A program made the position numbers and the translations under genes. Shown here one piece after another: positions 31,158 through 41,242 of a DNA stretch of 64,000 nt; position 1 is the first letter of the stretch, and every line of letters begins with the position of its first letter. The notes below the pieces were generated by a model. The model was given only the letters and a program-made list of their open reading frames with translations, made no database searches and was not told the origin of the DNA. The DNA comes from Terfezia claveryi (Eukaryota > Ascomycota > Pezizomycetes > Pezizales > Pezizaceae): positions 1-64,000 of the forward strand of contig WHUX01000196.1 of the NCBI GenBank assembly GCA_015179025.1, read 5' to 3'.

Positions 31158-31880
31158 AATCAGACATCTCGAACATGCGAATTCAGACATCTCCGGCATG
31201 AGCATTCAGACATCTCCGGCATAAGCATTCAGACATCTCCGGCATGTGTATTCAGACATCTCGAACATGCGAATTCAGACATCTCCGGCATGAGCATTCA
31301 GACATCTCCGGCATGAGCATTCAGACATCTCCGACATGAGCATTCAGACATCTCCGACATGAGTATTCACACATCTCGAACATGCGAATTCAGACATCTC
31401 CGGCATGAGCATTCAGACATCTCCGGCATGAGCATTCACACATCTCGAACATGCGAATTCAGACATCTCCGGCATGAGCATTCAGACATCTCCGGCATGA
31501 GCATTCAGACATCTCCGGCATGTGTATTCAGACATCTCGAACATGCGAATTCAGACATCTCCGACATGAGCATTCAGACATATCCGACATGAGCATTCAC
31601 ACATCTCGAACATGCGAATTCAGACATCTCCGGCATGAGCATTCAGACATCTCCGGCATAAGCATTCAGACATCTCCGGCATGTGTATTCAGACATCTCG
31701 AACATGCGAATTCAGACATCTCCGGCATGAGTATTCAGACATCTCCGGCATAAGCATTCAGACATCTCCGGCATGTGTATTCAGACATCTCGAACATGCG
31801 AATTCAGACATCTCCGGCATGTGTATTCACACATCTCGAACATGTGAATTCAGACATCTCCGGCATAAGTATTCATGCTC
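31158..31880. repeat. 23-bp minisatellite, about 31 units
   Basis: Unit CAGACATCTCCGGCATGAGCATT with a second variant type (CAGACATCTCGAACATGCGAATT) interspersed at fairly regular intervals, suggesting higher-order units of several repeats. No unique spacers, so it is not a CRISPR array. Confidence 0.92.
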
Positions 31881-32049
31881 GGGCTAGATTCTGTCCAATA
31901 TGGTCCAGATGCTTGCTTCTAGATCCTCAGAGCGAGCTGAACGAGCTCTATAACTACCAAACAAACGAGCCTATATTGCTGCGAGCGAGCTTATATTGCC
32001 TCGAGCTTATATTGCTCCGTGCATTCAACTACCACTGTATTATAGTCTC

Positions 32050-32752
32050 GGAGCAGTGATTTTCTCCTAGAGCAGGATTTTCTTTGGCTATTCTTTTTAA
32101 CCTGTGAACTAGGGAGCTAGCAAGCTATTCCGGAGTTCAGGTGTACATATATGATAGTTGGAGGGGAGTGGCGGGGGGGGTGGGTCATGAGCGCTAATAC
32201 ATAGGATATCAACTATCCACTTCTTGGAGCAGCGATTTGCTCCCGGAGCAAGATTTTCTTTGGCTATCTGATTAACCTGTGAATTAGGGAGCTAGCAAGC
32301 TATTCCGGAGTTCAGATGTACATTTATGATAGTTGGAGGGGAGGTGGGGGGGGGGGGGTCATGAGCGCTAATACATAGGATATCAACTATCCACTTCTTG
32401 AAGCAGCGATTTGCTTCCGGAGCAAGATTTTCTTTGGCTATCTGATTAACCTGTGAATTAGGGAGCTAGCAAGCCATTCCGGAGTTCAGGTGTACATTTA
32501 TGATAGTTGGAGGGGAGTGGGGGGGGGGGGGGTCATGAGCGCTAATACATAGGATATCAACTATCCACTTCTTGGAGCAGCGATTTGCTCCCGGAGCAAG
32601 ATTTTCTTTGGCTATCTGATTAACCTGTGAATTAGGGAGCTAGCAAGCCATTCCGGAGTTCAGGTGTACATTTATGATAGTTGGGGGGGGGGCAAGAGGG
32701 GAGGTTATAAGCGCCTAGACATAGGATATCAACTATACAGTGTTACAGTCTT
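32050..32752. repeat. About 175-bp satellite, four units
   Basis: Units begin at 32050, 32226, 32400 and 32574, and a fifth starts at 32753 and degenerates. Each carries GGAGCAGCGATTTGCTCCCG (an inverted repeat, GGAGCA with TGCTCC), GGAGCTAGCAAGC, a poly-G run of variable length and CATGAGCGCTAATACATAGG. Confidence 0.92.
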
Positions 32753-32814
32753 GAAGCAGCGATTTGATCAGCAATTGGGCACAAGTGGATCTATTTCTAG
32801 AGGAATAGGGCAGT

Positions 32815-32905
32815 ATGGGCTCGCTCGGGCAGTATGGGCTTGCTGGGAGCAGTATAAGCTCGCTCGCAGCAGTATAGGCTTGTATTCAGTAGAGGCTTGT
32901 ATTAC
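32815..32905. repeat. Degenerate 20-bp tandem repeat
   Basis: Five units of GCAGTATGGGCTCGCTCGG type. No coding potential recognised. Confidence 0.7.
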
Positions 32906-33099
32906 ATATTCTGCTCCGAAGCCACTAGCCTATTGCATAGCGTGTTGGCATTGTGCTCCGAACTCGGAGCTGAATTAGAGTCAATTTCGGAGGTGTTTAC
33001 TACCAGACTCTTAGCTGGCGCAGCAGAAATAATTATTTCGCGACAGATACCTAGAGTCTTGGCACGAGAACACCAGACTACCCGAATGCATGAATTCCT

Positions 33100-33156
33100 T
33101 AGTCTGGTTGGCACAACCCCCCCCCCCCGGGGTGAATTCCTTAGTCTGGTTGGCAC
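33100..33156 (+). repeat. Two tandem copies of the dispersed 15-mer unit
   Basis: GAATTCCTTAGTCTGGTTGG followed by CACAAC occurs twice (15-mers at 33100-33114 and 33142-33156), separated by a poly-C run. The unit also occurs singly at 60602 in reverse orientation with the same flank. See the finding on this motif. Confidence 0.8.
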
Positions 33157-33226
33157 AACACCCTTGAAACATATCTTGCCCAATGTGACTAGCGCCATGC
33201 CACATCTCTTATTATCCACTGTCTGC

Positions 33227-33601
33227 TTAGCAGTTGGCCTTGGCAACATGGTTTTCTATTAGAGCGAGTATTTGATTCTTTAAGTTGATAAGAACAACAG
33301 AGTCAAAGAAACTAGCGATAATACCCCCCTTTTTGGTACAGTATGTATACCAGCAGTTACATACTGGAATCCGTCCACCGGGGTAGACGGGTATATCAAG
33401 CCTTTTCAGAGTGTCACGAACTTGGGTATCCAAAAGGGACAAACTAGAAGGAGACCCATCGAAATCCTTTACCTCTTTTAGGACGATGTCCTTTGGCTTA
33501 GGAAGCCATGTAACCAACGCTGCTTCAACTTGAGGTATTGGGGATGCTTCGACTTCAGGTATTGTGGCTCGTGTAGCAAGAGCTCTCTGCAAGCGTACCA
33601 T
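33227..33601 (-). CDS. Unrecognised 124-codon open frame
   Basis: The minus-strand frame contains an imperfect repeat (TIPEVEASPIPQVEAALVT) and a Cys-containing stretch (RIPVCNCWYTYCTKKGG). It lies upstream of, and divergent from, the fructosamine-kinase-like pseudogene. No family recognised. It may be a fragment of a host gene or chance. Confidence 0.3.
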   Translation of the reverse strand: MVRLQRALATRATIPEVEASPIPQVEAALVTWLPKPKDIVLKEVKDFDGSPSSLSLLDTQVRDTLKRLDIPVYPGGRIPVCNCWYTYCTKKGGIIASFFDSVVLINLKNQILALIENHVAKANC

Positions 33602-33955
33602 AACAAACTCAAATATATTTCTGGTGTTCTCTCATCGCAACTATACAACCCATTTCAAGAAGTATGCTGATCAACCAGCTTACAGAACTGGATTCAGCAG
33701 TTCAAAACGGTATCAAAGCTTTCTAACCAGTTAAGACATAATTTAATTCTTGAACAGTGATTCCCCCTGGTTCACAGTTGATTTCGATCAAGGATCATGG
33801 CCATTCGCTTTGTTCATCTACTTTCAAAGTTGAGACGATAGGCCATGAATGCAAACCGGCAAATTATTTCCTAAAGGTAAAAGGCTCTTAACAATTCGGG
33901 TTATTGTGGTTAACAGAAACGCAATCAGTATTGTCTAGGCCTTAGAGGAAAACTC

Positions 33956-34689
33956 ATGGTGGAAGGGGAGTTTGAAGGCACAAAGGCTATCTACGCTGTC
34001 TCTCCCGACTTTTCCCTCGCCCTATTGCCGCTGGAAAACCCTCCGATCCACTTTTCGAAGTTACCTATTTCTATATTTGCGAGTTCGTCGAAATGAGAGG
34101 GGAACCCCCACCATCTTACTCTTGGACTTTCTGCTCCAAGCTGGTTAATCTTCATAATAACGGAAAATCACCCACTGGGATGTACGGCTTTCATATCACC
34201 ACCTGTAACGGATGGGTACCACAGTTGAACAATTGGGAGGAGTCGTGGACAACATTCTTCCGAAAGGGGTTTATTCATGTTTTTAATATGGACAAAACTA
34301 ACTGTTTACACCCGAGATTTGACAGCATGGACGAATATCTAGACGTATTTTTGAATGTTGTGATCCCCAGACTCCTTCTCCCATTGGAGACAGGTGGAAA
34401 TAGCATTCAGCCTTCTCTTGTCCATGGTGATTTGTGTATGTAGGTACGAAGTCATTGATCGAATGTCTGAACCTAACTCCACAACCCAGGGTTTGGTAAT
34501 ACTGCAACAACTGCTGAAGGGCCCATTATTTTCGATGGTGCTGTCTTCTATGCACACAGTGAATATGAGCTTGGGAATTGGAGGCCGAGCTGGAATATCA
34601 AAGCTCATTTCCGCGATTGCCAGGTGCACTTTCCAAAATCCCAGCCTGAAGAGGAGTTTGACGATCGAAATCGTCTGTATTCTATGTAA
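33956..34689 (+). pseudogene. Fructosamine-3-kinase-like protein, frameshifted
   Basis: Family members phosphorylate sugars attached to proteins and so help reverse glycation. The start reads MVEGEFEGTKAIYAVSPDF. A shift near 34010 leads into YFYICEFVEMRGEPPPSYSW and the frame 34093-34443: KLVNLHNNGKSPTGMYGFHI, WEESWTTFFRKGF, VVIPRLLLPLETGGNSIQPS, LVHGDL. A 54-bp intron (GTATGT...CTAAC...CAG, 34436-34489) interrupts HGDLW, the kinase catalytic motif. A one-base shift follows, then GNTAT, DGAVFYAHSEYELGNWRP and FDDRNRLYSM to a stop. Total length fits the family (about 230 residues here, usually 280-300). At least two frameshifts make it a pseudogene. Confidence 0.82.
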
Positions 34690-34917
34690 TTAAAGACCAT
34701 TAACTGTACATGAATGAAACTGAATCGTGTCCAGGCGTTTCAACTTACATGCATCTATCCTTTTCCCGGATACACCACAACACCGGCAACGGTGAGTTTT
34801 ATGTTCGTTCATGAGGTGATAACCGTATTTACTAATGTAACACAGTGTTGCGGAGGATATGGCATACCTCGTAAACAAATACGGTAAAGAGAAAGTAAAT
34901 TACCCTTAGCTTGGTGG

Positions 34918-35235
34918 CTAGTTGGGGTTGGTTGGGCATAGGGAAGAATAAGAGCTGTGGTTTCGGAAATGCACCTCTCCTACCCTCCTACACCTCTTCT
35001 TCGAAAATTCCGCCTCCTTAGGGAAGGACATCTTACCCTCGAACTCTTCGACGAAGTATTCCTTTGGTAGATTTTTCTCCCGAATGACTTTCTGAAGCTC
35101 TTCTTTCTCCTCCCCCCCTGTCCAACCTGTTTTCTCCTCCCTCTGTTCCTCGACAGTAGAGAGTTCCAACCTTAAGTTCTCCTTGTCTTTCCTCACTGCT
35201 CTCACCTCATCCAATATATTCAGCCCTGCTCGCAA
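34918..35235 (-). CDS. Unrecognised 105-codon coiled-coil frame
   Basis: Heptad-rich and charged: ILDEVRAVRKDKENLRLELS and EEKEELQKVIREKN, then a basic end. This suggests a coiled coil. No family recognised. It could be an exon of a larger gene or part of a retroelement gag. Confidence 0.35.
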   Translation of the reverse strand: MRAGLNILDEVRAVRKDKENLRLELSTVEEQREEKTGWTGGEEKEELQKVIREKNLPKEYFVEEFEGKMSFPKEAEFSKKRCRRVGEVHFRNHSSYSSLCPTNPN

Positions 35236-35449
35236 TCAGTGCTTCCAGGTTTTACCGTACCTATTAGCACTGTATAAAGCAAATCTAAGGTTCCTCTGTC
35301 TGTATTTGTTCCTCTTCCTCTGCTTCCATTGCCTCAAAACATGTCTGCCCCTTCATCCTCCGACTCACCCTCTCCTCGCCCTTCGCCTTCTATAATCGTC
35401 TCCAGTTTTCGCATCTTCTCCGTGAGGGTCCTCAGTGAAGAATACGTGC

Positions 35450-35944
35450 TTCGTGTGCGACAGAAGAGTGTATTCGTATTCAGTGAAGCAGGGTGATGCG
35501 CGAGACGAGCATGCGAGTGTGTGTCAAGAGTAGACAGTCTTATTGACTGATGAAGAAATTATTACAAATTCAATAGCGGAAGAGGAGCAACGTATTCTGG
35601 ATACATATGAGCCCGCTCCACTTCAAGAATCCGATTCCGACTCTGATGATATCCCCAGCATCTCTTATAAGCTAGCACTAGGAGCCCTTGAGACTTTACG
35701 TCTCTTCCGTCTTCAACATCCGCATCTTAGTTTACAGAAAAGAGAGCAGTTAGAGGGCCTTTTGTATCGAGAGTCTACAAGGCATGGCTCAAAGGACGCA
35801 GCATCAGACAAGTACCACGGGGTTTTTCATGCCGCACTCGGACATTTCCTAGTTTTTTTTGTATATATCTTGATATAAGAAACCTCGCGTTAGAAGAAAC
35901 CAGTGGCCAGTCCTGAGGGGGTTGCTTATATCGAAACTCCACTG
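35450..35944 (+). mobile_element. Pogo/Tigger-like fragment with right end
   Basis: The right terminus, read inwards, is CAGTGGAGTTTCGATATAAG followed by TA (35945-35946), the pogo/Tigger end type. The open frame 35543-35878 reads TDEEIITNSIAEEEQRILDT and SISYKLALGALETLRLF, the usual acidic C-terminal tail of these DDE transposases. The left part of the element is missing. Confidence 0.75.
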
Positions 35945-36084
35945 TATTAGTCCTCTCAGCATTCCGCCCATTACCTTCTTCTTCAATCTCAACAGTACCC
36001 ATAGTCTCATAAACCTCTATACTACACTCTGCAAATATCATCACATAGGTCTCCCATTATGCAGTAGTTATTACTTTAACCATA

Positions 36085-36830
36085 CTATTAAAATGGAAGA
36101 TATGTCGACATTGAAGTAAGTTTTGCCTGTGAAATTTGCAATAGCATCGCAAATTCTAGTCAAAACCAGTAGGTACTTCCTTCCCCTTTGCAATACGTTC
36201 TGCAACAGAATCAAGTTCTATAGCAAGTAGTTTCTGAACAGGAACTGGTAGCTGACCGATTTCTGGGTACTGTTTGGTAGAAATAGCAAGTCTTCGATTC
36301 TGGAAATAACTCTTTGCAGTAGCTGCATGATTATCAACATCTTTTGCTGCATCAATAATATTCAAAATTATGCTATAAATTCCATGTGATACTGCCTGTC
36401 CCTTTGAAAGTCCTGTACCAGACTTTAACTTTCAATGACATACTTCACAAGCATTTGTGGTAGTGACTTGAAGAAGAAAAGGACTATGTTGACGAGCATA
36501 CATTGCCCACTTAGATGCCATTTGAAGCCAATATGTATAAATATATTTTGTAGTTTCTTCATCAGCAGCTGCTATAGCTTACTCACATAGCTCACGACTT
36601 TTGATTTCAATAAAACAATACATTGTATGCTTTAAAAGTTGGTATATAGCCTTATGAGCTTCTGAGCCAAGTCGTCAGAAGAGAGTTCGGTTGGAGTGAA
36701 CAGAGTAGAGAAGATGCGTTACCTCTTGCTCAGCTACATTAAGACCTAGAAATGTGAGACGGATAGTACGTTGTTCAATTGCAGAATCATCTGTCATGAT
36801 ATACCGCGGTTGCCTTTTACCTAATTATTT
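36085..36830 (-). pseudogene. Mutator-like (MULE) transposase fragment with SWIM finger
   Basis: Minus-strand reading in several frames: YIMTDDSAIEQRTIRLTFLG, ASKWAMYARQHSPFLLQVTT, SHGIYSIILNIIDAAKDVDN, HAATAKSYFQNRRLAISTKQ, YPEIGQLPVPVQKLLAIELD and, at the end, CYCKFHRQNLLQCRHIFHF, a SWIM-type zinc finger. I know this order from fungal MULE transposases, which move elements with 9-11-bp duplications. Stops (TAG, TGA) break the frame. No terminal repeats were identified. Confidence 0.82.
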
Positions 36831-36839
36831 GTATTGTTG

Positions 36840-37425
36840 ATAAGATATCTAGCAAGTAAAAAGAAAAGAATTCGGATATACCATTACATCATTACTTTAT
36901 GTGTCTTAATCCTTCTGCAATAATCTCTCCATTCTCTCATTCAACAACCAAGTGTATCGTTGGTATCCATACATTATGTTCAACTTCATCAGCAGCCAAT
37001 TTATTTGCGTCAGGTGCGTTAGACTGGACGCCCTATAGCAAAACTCAACGTTGTGACGCAACCTTATTAGCCCGGACGTACCGAACGCAAAGTACACCCT
37101 CCTAACATTGCTAATGGAAGTCTTAGTTTCCTTCCCTTCTCTTGACTGAAGCATTGTCCTGTATTGTTAATTACACATCTTATTTATTGCTTTATGAATG
37201 GAGTCGTAATTTAACTTGGTATTCCAATAGGAAGGGTCTCTTAGCATAGGCGCGACTGCGCGACTACGACTGCGATCGCGCTTGTTTTTCACTGGCGCTT
37301 GCATTTTATGCATTTTCCAACTTGTTATTTTATTCTCACTATATAACCTAAAACTCACTAATTACAAGCAACTAAAACACTGCCCCATGAAGGTACCCCA
37401 AATTCAGAGATCACCGTCCTCGTGC
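36840..37425. other. No recognised gene
   Basis: Short frames only (36899-37105 and its shadow). Bases 37245-37280 contain clustered CGACT/GCGAC repeats. Confidence 0.45.
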
Positions 37426-37429
37426 CCAT

Positions 37430-38095
37430 ATTATCTGTGTGCAAATTACCCTAGATATCAGCATACCAATAGCCCTAGAAATCAGCGTGGCAATCGATTC
37501 ATATACCCCGCGTGCAAATAGCCCATATATCCACTTGCAAATAGCCCATATACCTGCATGCAAATAGCCCATATATCCGACCGTCCACATAGCCCTAGAA
37601 GTCAGCGTCCAAATAGCCTCATATATTTGCGTGCAAATAGCCCATATATCCCACCGTCCAAATAGCTATAGAAATCAGCGTGCAAATAGCCCATATATCC
37701 GCGTGCAAATAGCCCTAGGTCAGCGTGCAAATGGCCCTAGAAGTCAGCGTGCAAATAGCCCATATATCCGACCGGGCAAATAGGCCATATATCCGACCGT
37801 GCAAATAACCCATATATCCGACCGTAGCCCTAGAAGATAGCCCTAGAAGTCAGCGTGCAAATAGCCCATATATCCACGTCCAAATAGCCCCAAATATCCG
37901 CGTGCAATAGCCCATATATCCGACCGTCCAAATAGCCCGAAGTCAGCGTGCAAATAGCCCTATATATGACCGTGCAAATGAGCATAGAAATGACCGTCCA
38001 AACCAGCCTAGATATCGCGTGCAAATTAGCATAGAAAATGACCGTCCAAACCAGCCTAGATATCAGCGTGCAAATTGAGCATAGAAGGTGGCCCT
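37430..38095. repeat. Degenerate 22-25-bp minisatellite, about 28 units
   Basis: Units of GTGCAAATAGCCCATATATCC type alternate with AGCCCTAGAAGTCAGC and GACCGTCCAAATAGCC variants. Toward 38090 they degrade to GATATCAGCGTGCAAATT. The minus-strand 110-codon frame here is a by-product. Confidence 0.88.
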
Positions 38096-38099
38096 GCAG

Positions 38100-38415
38100 A
38101 GGAATGACAGGAAAAGATCTCTTGTAAATTAGGGACCCGCACTGTATGAAAACCTGCTCCAACCTGCTCCGAATGCTGTCTCACAACCTGCTCTGCGGGC
38201 GCTATCTGAGAACCTGCTCTAACTACTATAGGAAAAGCCCTGCCGTCAGATTGAGCTCCTCCAGCGGTACGCTCAATCTATGGAGGGGAAATAGCCGTAT
38301 GTAGTATAGGTGAGATTTACAATTCTGTCAGTCATCGCAGGCTTGATTATCACCAGTTCTAAAGCTAATTGTCCCAGTCATTGCAACAGGGATTCTGCTA
38401 GCAATTCTGCTGAAT
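38100..38415. other. Spacer with AACCTGCTC repeats
   Basis: AACCTGCTC recurs at 38152, 38161, 38189 and 38210. No gene seen. Confidence 0.5.
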
Positions 38416-38419
38416 ATTA

Positions 38420-39045
38420 GTGGTAGTCAAATGAGAAAATTTTTGTGATCAAATGCATAATTTTTGATCTTGGCCTTCACGATGATTGGCCCTTGGCGAA
38501 CAACCCTGCTTTGCCAAGATCAATTTTTCTTGATATGCAGCAATTTCATCAATCGACTCTGGAGTCGATTGATGTTGATGGATAGATCAAAATTTTTTAT
38601 TTACGGCTTAATCATCCATCGCAGTTATCACCACACCCAATCACATTACACCCCACCACACCGTACCCACCACAACCTCTATCTAAGTATGTCGCTAGTT
38701 ACCGTACCACATCTTCATCCGCAACTTCATCAAAGCCAAAAGCTTGCTCAATGCATAAGATAATAGACTAAAATGGCCTCCTCTGGATAGCGTTCGATAA
38801 TATCCTCTAAAATATCATTGCTTTTATGACGTCCTGCAGTGCCTTTCTTTACCTCTATCTATGAGGTATCGTTTCATGTTGGTGCTCTCCGAAGCTCTAA
38901 TATATTGAGTATCACGATTAACATCAATAACTTTTTTTCAAATTAAGCGGTCAAATAGGGCACTTCAATATGGTTTAGTCCGTACAGGGGAGCCTGGTCA
39001 ATTTTACATATCAATAAGATAAAATTTTTCTCATTTGACTACCAC
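38420..39045 (+). mobile_element. MITE A, copy 1 (626 bp)
   Basis: Terminal inverted repeats GTGGTAGTCAAATGAGAAAA, TA on both sides (38418-38419 and 39046-39047). An internal perfect palindrome CATCAATCGACTC/GAGTCGATTGATG (13-bp arms) lies near 38547-38574. It matches copy 2 (40065-40690) in reverse orientation and has the same length. Differences are mostly C/T and G/A. Read on the reverse strand it holds a coding relic (GGRHKSNDILEDIIERYPEE in copy 2). TA duplication suggests the Tc1/mariner superfamily. Confidence 0.92.
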
Positions 39046-39095
39046 TATTATATTGCATAAGTAATGGGAAGCACCTGATACTGTCGATATATTAA

Positions 39096-39860
39096 GGGTT
39101 GTCACCAATTTAAAAAACTGCTTAACCACCCTTGTTGCTTAACCTTAGTGTGGGGTACCCATGCAAATCAACAATGGCAACTAGCCAATCAGCAATCATA
39201 TCATGGTTAAGCAACTTTAAGCAAGTTAAAGCACTTCAGAGTGCTTTAAACCTGCTTAAACCTGCTTAAGTTGCTGAGTCATAAGGTAGTGAACGCAACT
39301 CCATGAACTCAACGAAGGCGAATTAAGCTCCACAACCGCAATCACCAACGACTTCACGGTGTTCTCTCTGAGCTCCCACCCTCCATCTGGCCAACCAGCT
39401 CAATCCAGCCTACCATCCCCATCAGAAGAGCCAAGTATACGCCCCTCATCCAAACGACCAATCAGTAAGACATCGGCGTCAGCGTCGGCGACAAAGGTTA
39501 CAAAGCATGGGATAAATTAGATATAGGAAGGCTTGTTGGATGGATGGAGGATAATCAAGAGAAGTTAGGTATGAGGGAAGTAATCTGCTCATAGACCTCT
39601 TACTTGAATGGGTAGGGGCATGCTGGCTTCGTTTGGGGTATACAGAATAGGTATGCGGAATAGGTACATATGCAGCATGCTAGAGTATGCAATGCTGGAA
39701 TGGCTATGTTAATTTGCCCCATGAGTTAGTAGTTAAATAAAATGCAAATGGTTGTCGCAAGAGGTATCAGCAATTAAATCACATTCTCATCTCTATTTGG
39801 TTAAACACCTAGGTTAAGCAACAAGGGTGGTTAAGCAGTTTTTTAAATTGGTGACAACCC
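39096..39860. mobile_element. TIR element with perfect 53-bp ends
   Basis: Including the flanking TTAA, 39092-39144 and 39812-39864 are perfect reverse complements over 53 bp (outer part TTAAGGGTTGTCACCAATTT). The target duplication is TTAA or TA. Between them lie further GCTTAA repeats and a short coding relic at 39500-39570 (GRLVGWMEDNQEKLG), similar to the relic in the element at 43339-44124. No transposase, so non-autonomous. Confidence 0.9.
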
Positions 39861-40064
39861 TTAATTTTAAGGATGCGAATGTAAGAATTTGGTGATGCGT
39901 AGGCCATACATTGTAAGGGCGCACTTGTAAAGCACCTGAGGCAGCGTCGTAACGCAGAATTCTTTCTGCTGATGTATATGCTAGTCTATGTCTATGTCTA
40001 TAAGCTACGAGTTGTTGTGCCAACCGGACTAATGCTAGTCAACAGGAAGGTGACGCATGCAATA

Positions 40065-40690
40065 GTGGTAGTCAAATGAGAAAAATTTTATCTTATTGAT
40101 ATGTAAAATTGACCAGACTCCCCTGTACGGACTAAACCATATTGAGGTGCCCCATTTGACCGCTTAATTTGAAAAAAAGTTATTGATGTTAATCGTGATA
40201 CTCAACATATCAGAGCTTCAGAGAGTACCAACATGAAATGATACATCATAGATAGAGGTAAAGAAAGGCACTGGAGGACGTCATAAAAGCAATGATATTT
40301 TAGAGGATATTATCGAACGCTATCCAGAGGAGGCCATTTTAGTCTATTATCTTATGCATCGAGCAAGCTTTTGGCTTTGATGAAGTTGCAGATGAAGATG
40401 TGGTACGGTAACTAGCGACATGCTTGGATAGAGGTTGTGGTGGGTACGGTGTGGTGGGGTGTGATGTGATTGGGTGTGGTAATGACTGCGATGGATGATT
40501 AAGCCGTAAATAAAAAATTTTGATCTATCTATCAATATCAATCGACTCCAGAGTCGATTGATGAAAGTGCTGTATATCAAGAAAAATTGATCTTGGCAAA
40601 GCAGGGTTGTTCACCAAGGGCCAATTATCATGAAGGCCAAGATCAAAAATTATGCATTTGATCACAAAAATTTTCTCATTTGACTACCAC
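40065..40690 (-). mobile_element. MITE A, copy 2 (626 bp), inverted
   Basis: Same ends and length as 38420-39045. TA flanks at 40063-40064 and 40691-40692. The plus strand here reads KKGTGGRHKSNDILEDIIER, PEEAILVYYLMHRASFW, a relic of an unidentified protein. With copy 1 it frames the 39.1-39.9 kb element symmetrically. Confidence 0.92.
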
Positions 40691-40734
40691 TAATGTGTCC
40701 TCTAAACCTGTTGCAGTGAACGCCATGCATACCA

Positions 40735-40870
40735 GTAGTTAGTCTGGTTCCAGTAGGTGCCAACTAGACTAGCCAGTAGTATGTCCGCACACTACACCAA
40801 AAGTATAGTCTGGTTGGCACCCAAAAGTAACCAGACTAGTCTGGTTCAGACTACCCAAAAGTACAGTCCG
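40735..40870. repeat. Cluster of TAGTCTGGTTGGCAC-like ends
   Basis: One exact copy (40806-40820), one near-copy in reverse (40757-40771), plus TAGTCTGGTTCAG and CCAGACTAG fragments. CCAAAAGTA occurs three times. Confidence 0.75.
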
Positions 40871-41242
40871 ACTGTCGGGTCAGCTAACCTAGGTGGGCCA
40901 AGGCGGACGTGAGTCAAGTACCGGTATCAATATTCAGAAAAGCCAAACAAAATATTATAGCAAAAGTAAATATGCCTAACTCTTTTAGAAGAGTTGATTC
41001 TTCATAATAATAATGTAACTAACTAGGCACCGATTCAGATTTGATAATTTCTGGCCCTGAGGTACCAACTGTGAATGCGTAGACAAACGGCACGGATGTG
41101 TAACATGAACAAGACATGCAGAAACACCATACCTTTCCAGGTATCGCTTCCTGATCACTGCGTTGTGGCACCAATTGCGGGTAGTCCCAAGTGAAATAAT
41201 ACGGGGCTTCTGATTAAAATAAATAGGTGTCATTCTCCCGGG

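Noticed and set aside
30306..31176. 255-, 265-, 214- and 193-codon open frames over the 18-bp repeat
   Set aside because: They arise because an 18-bp stop-free unit keeps several frames open on both strands. The products are simple repeats with no start context or domain.
31158..31880. CRISPR-like array
   Set aside because: The 23-bp units are contiguous with no unique spacers, and the window is eukaryotic.
38420..40690. A single transposon with 626-bp inverted repeats
   Set aside because: Each 626-bp unit has its own inverted ends and its own TA flanks, so two independent MITE insertions explain it better. The composite idea is kept as a hypothesis only.
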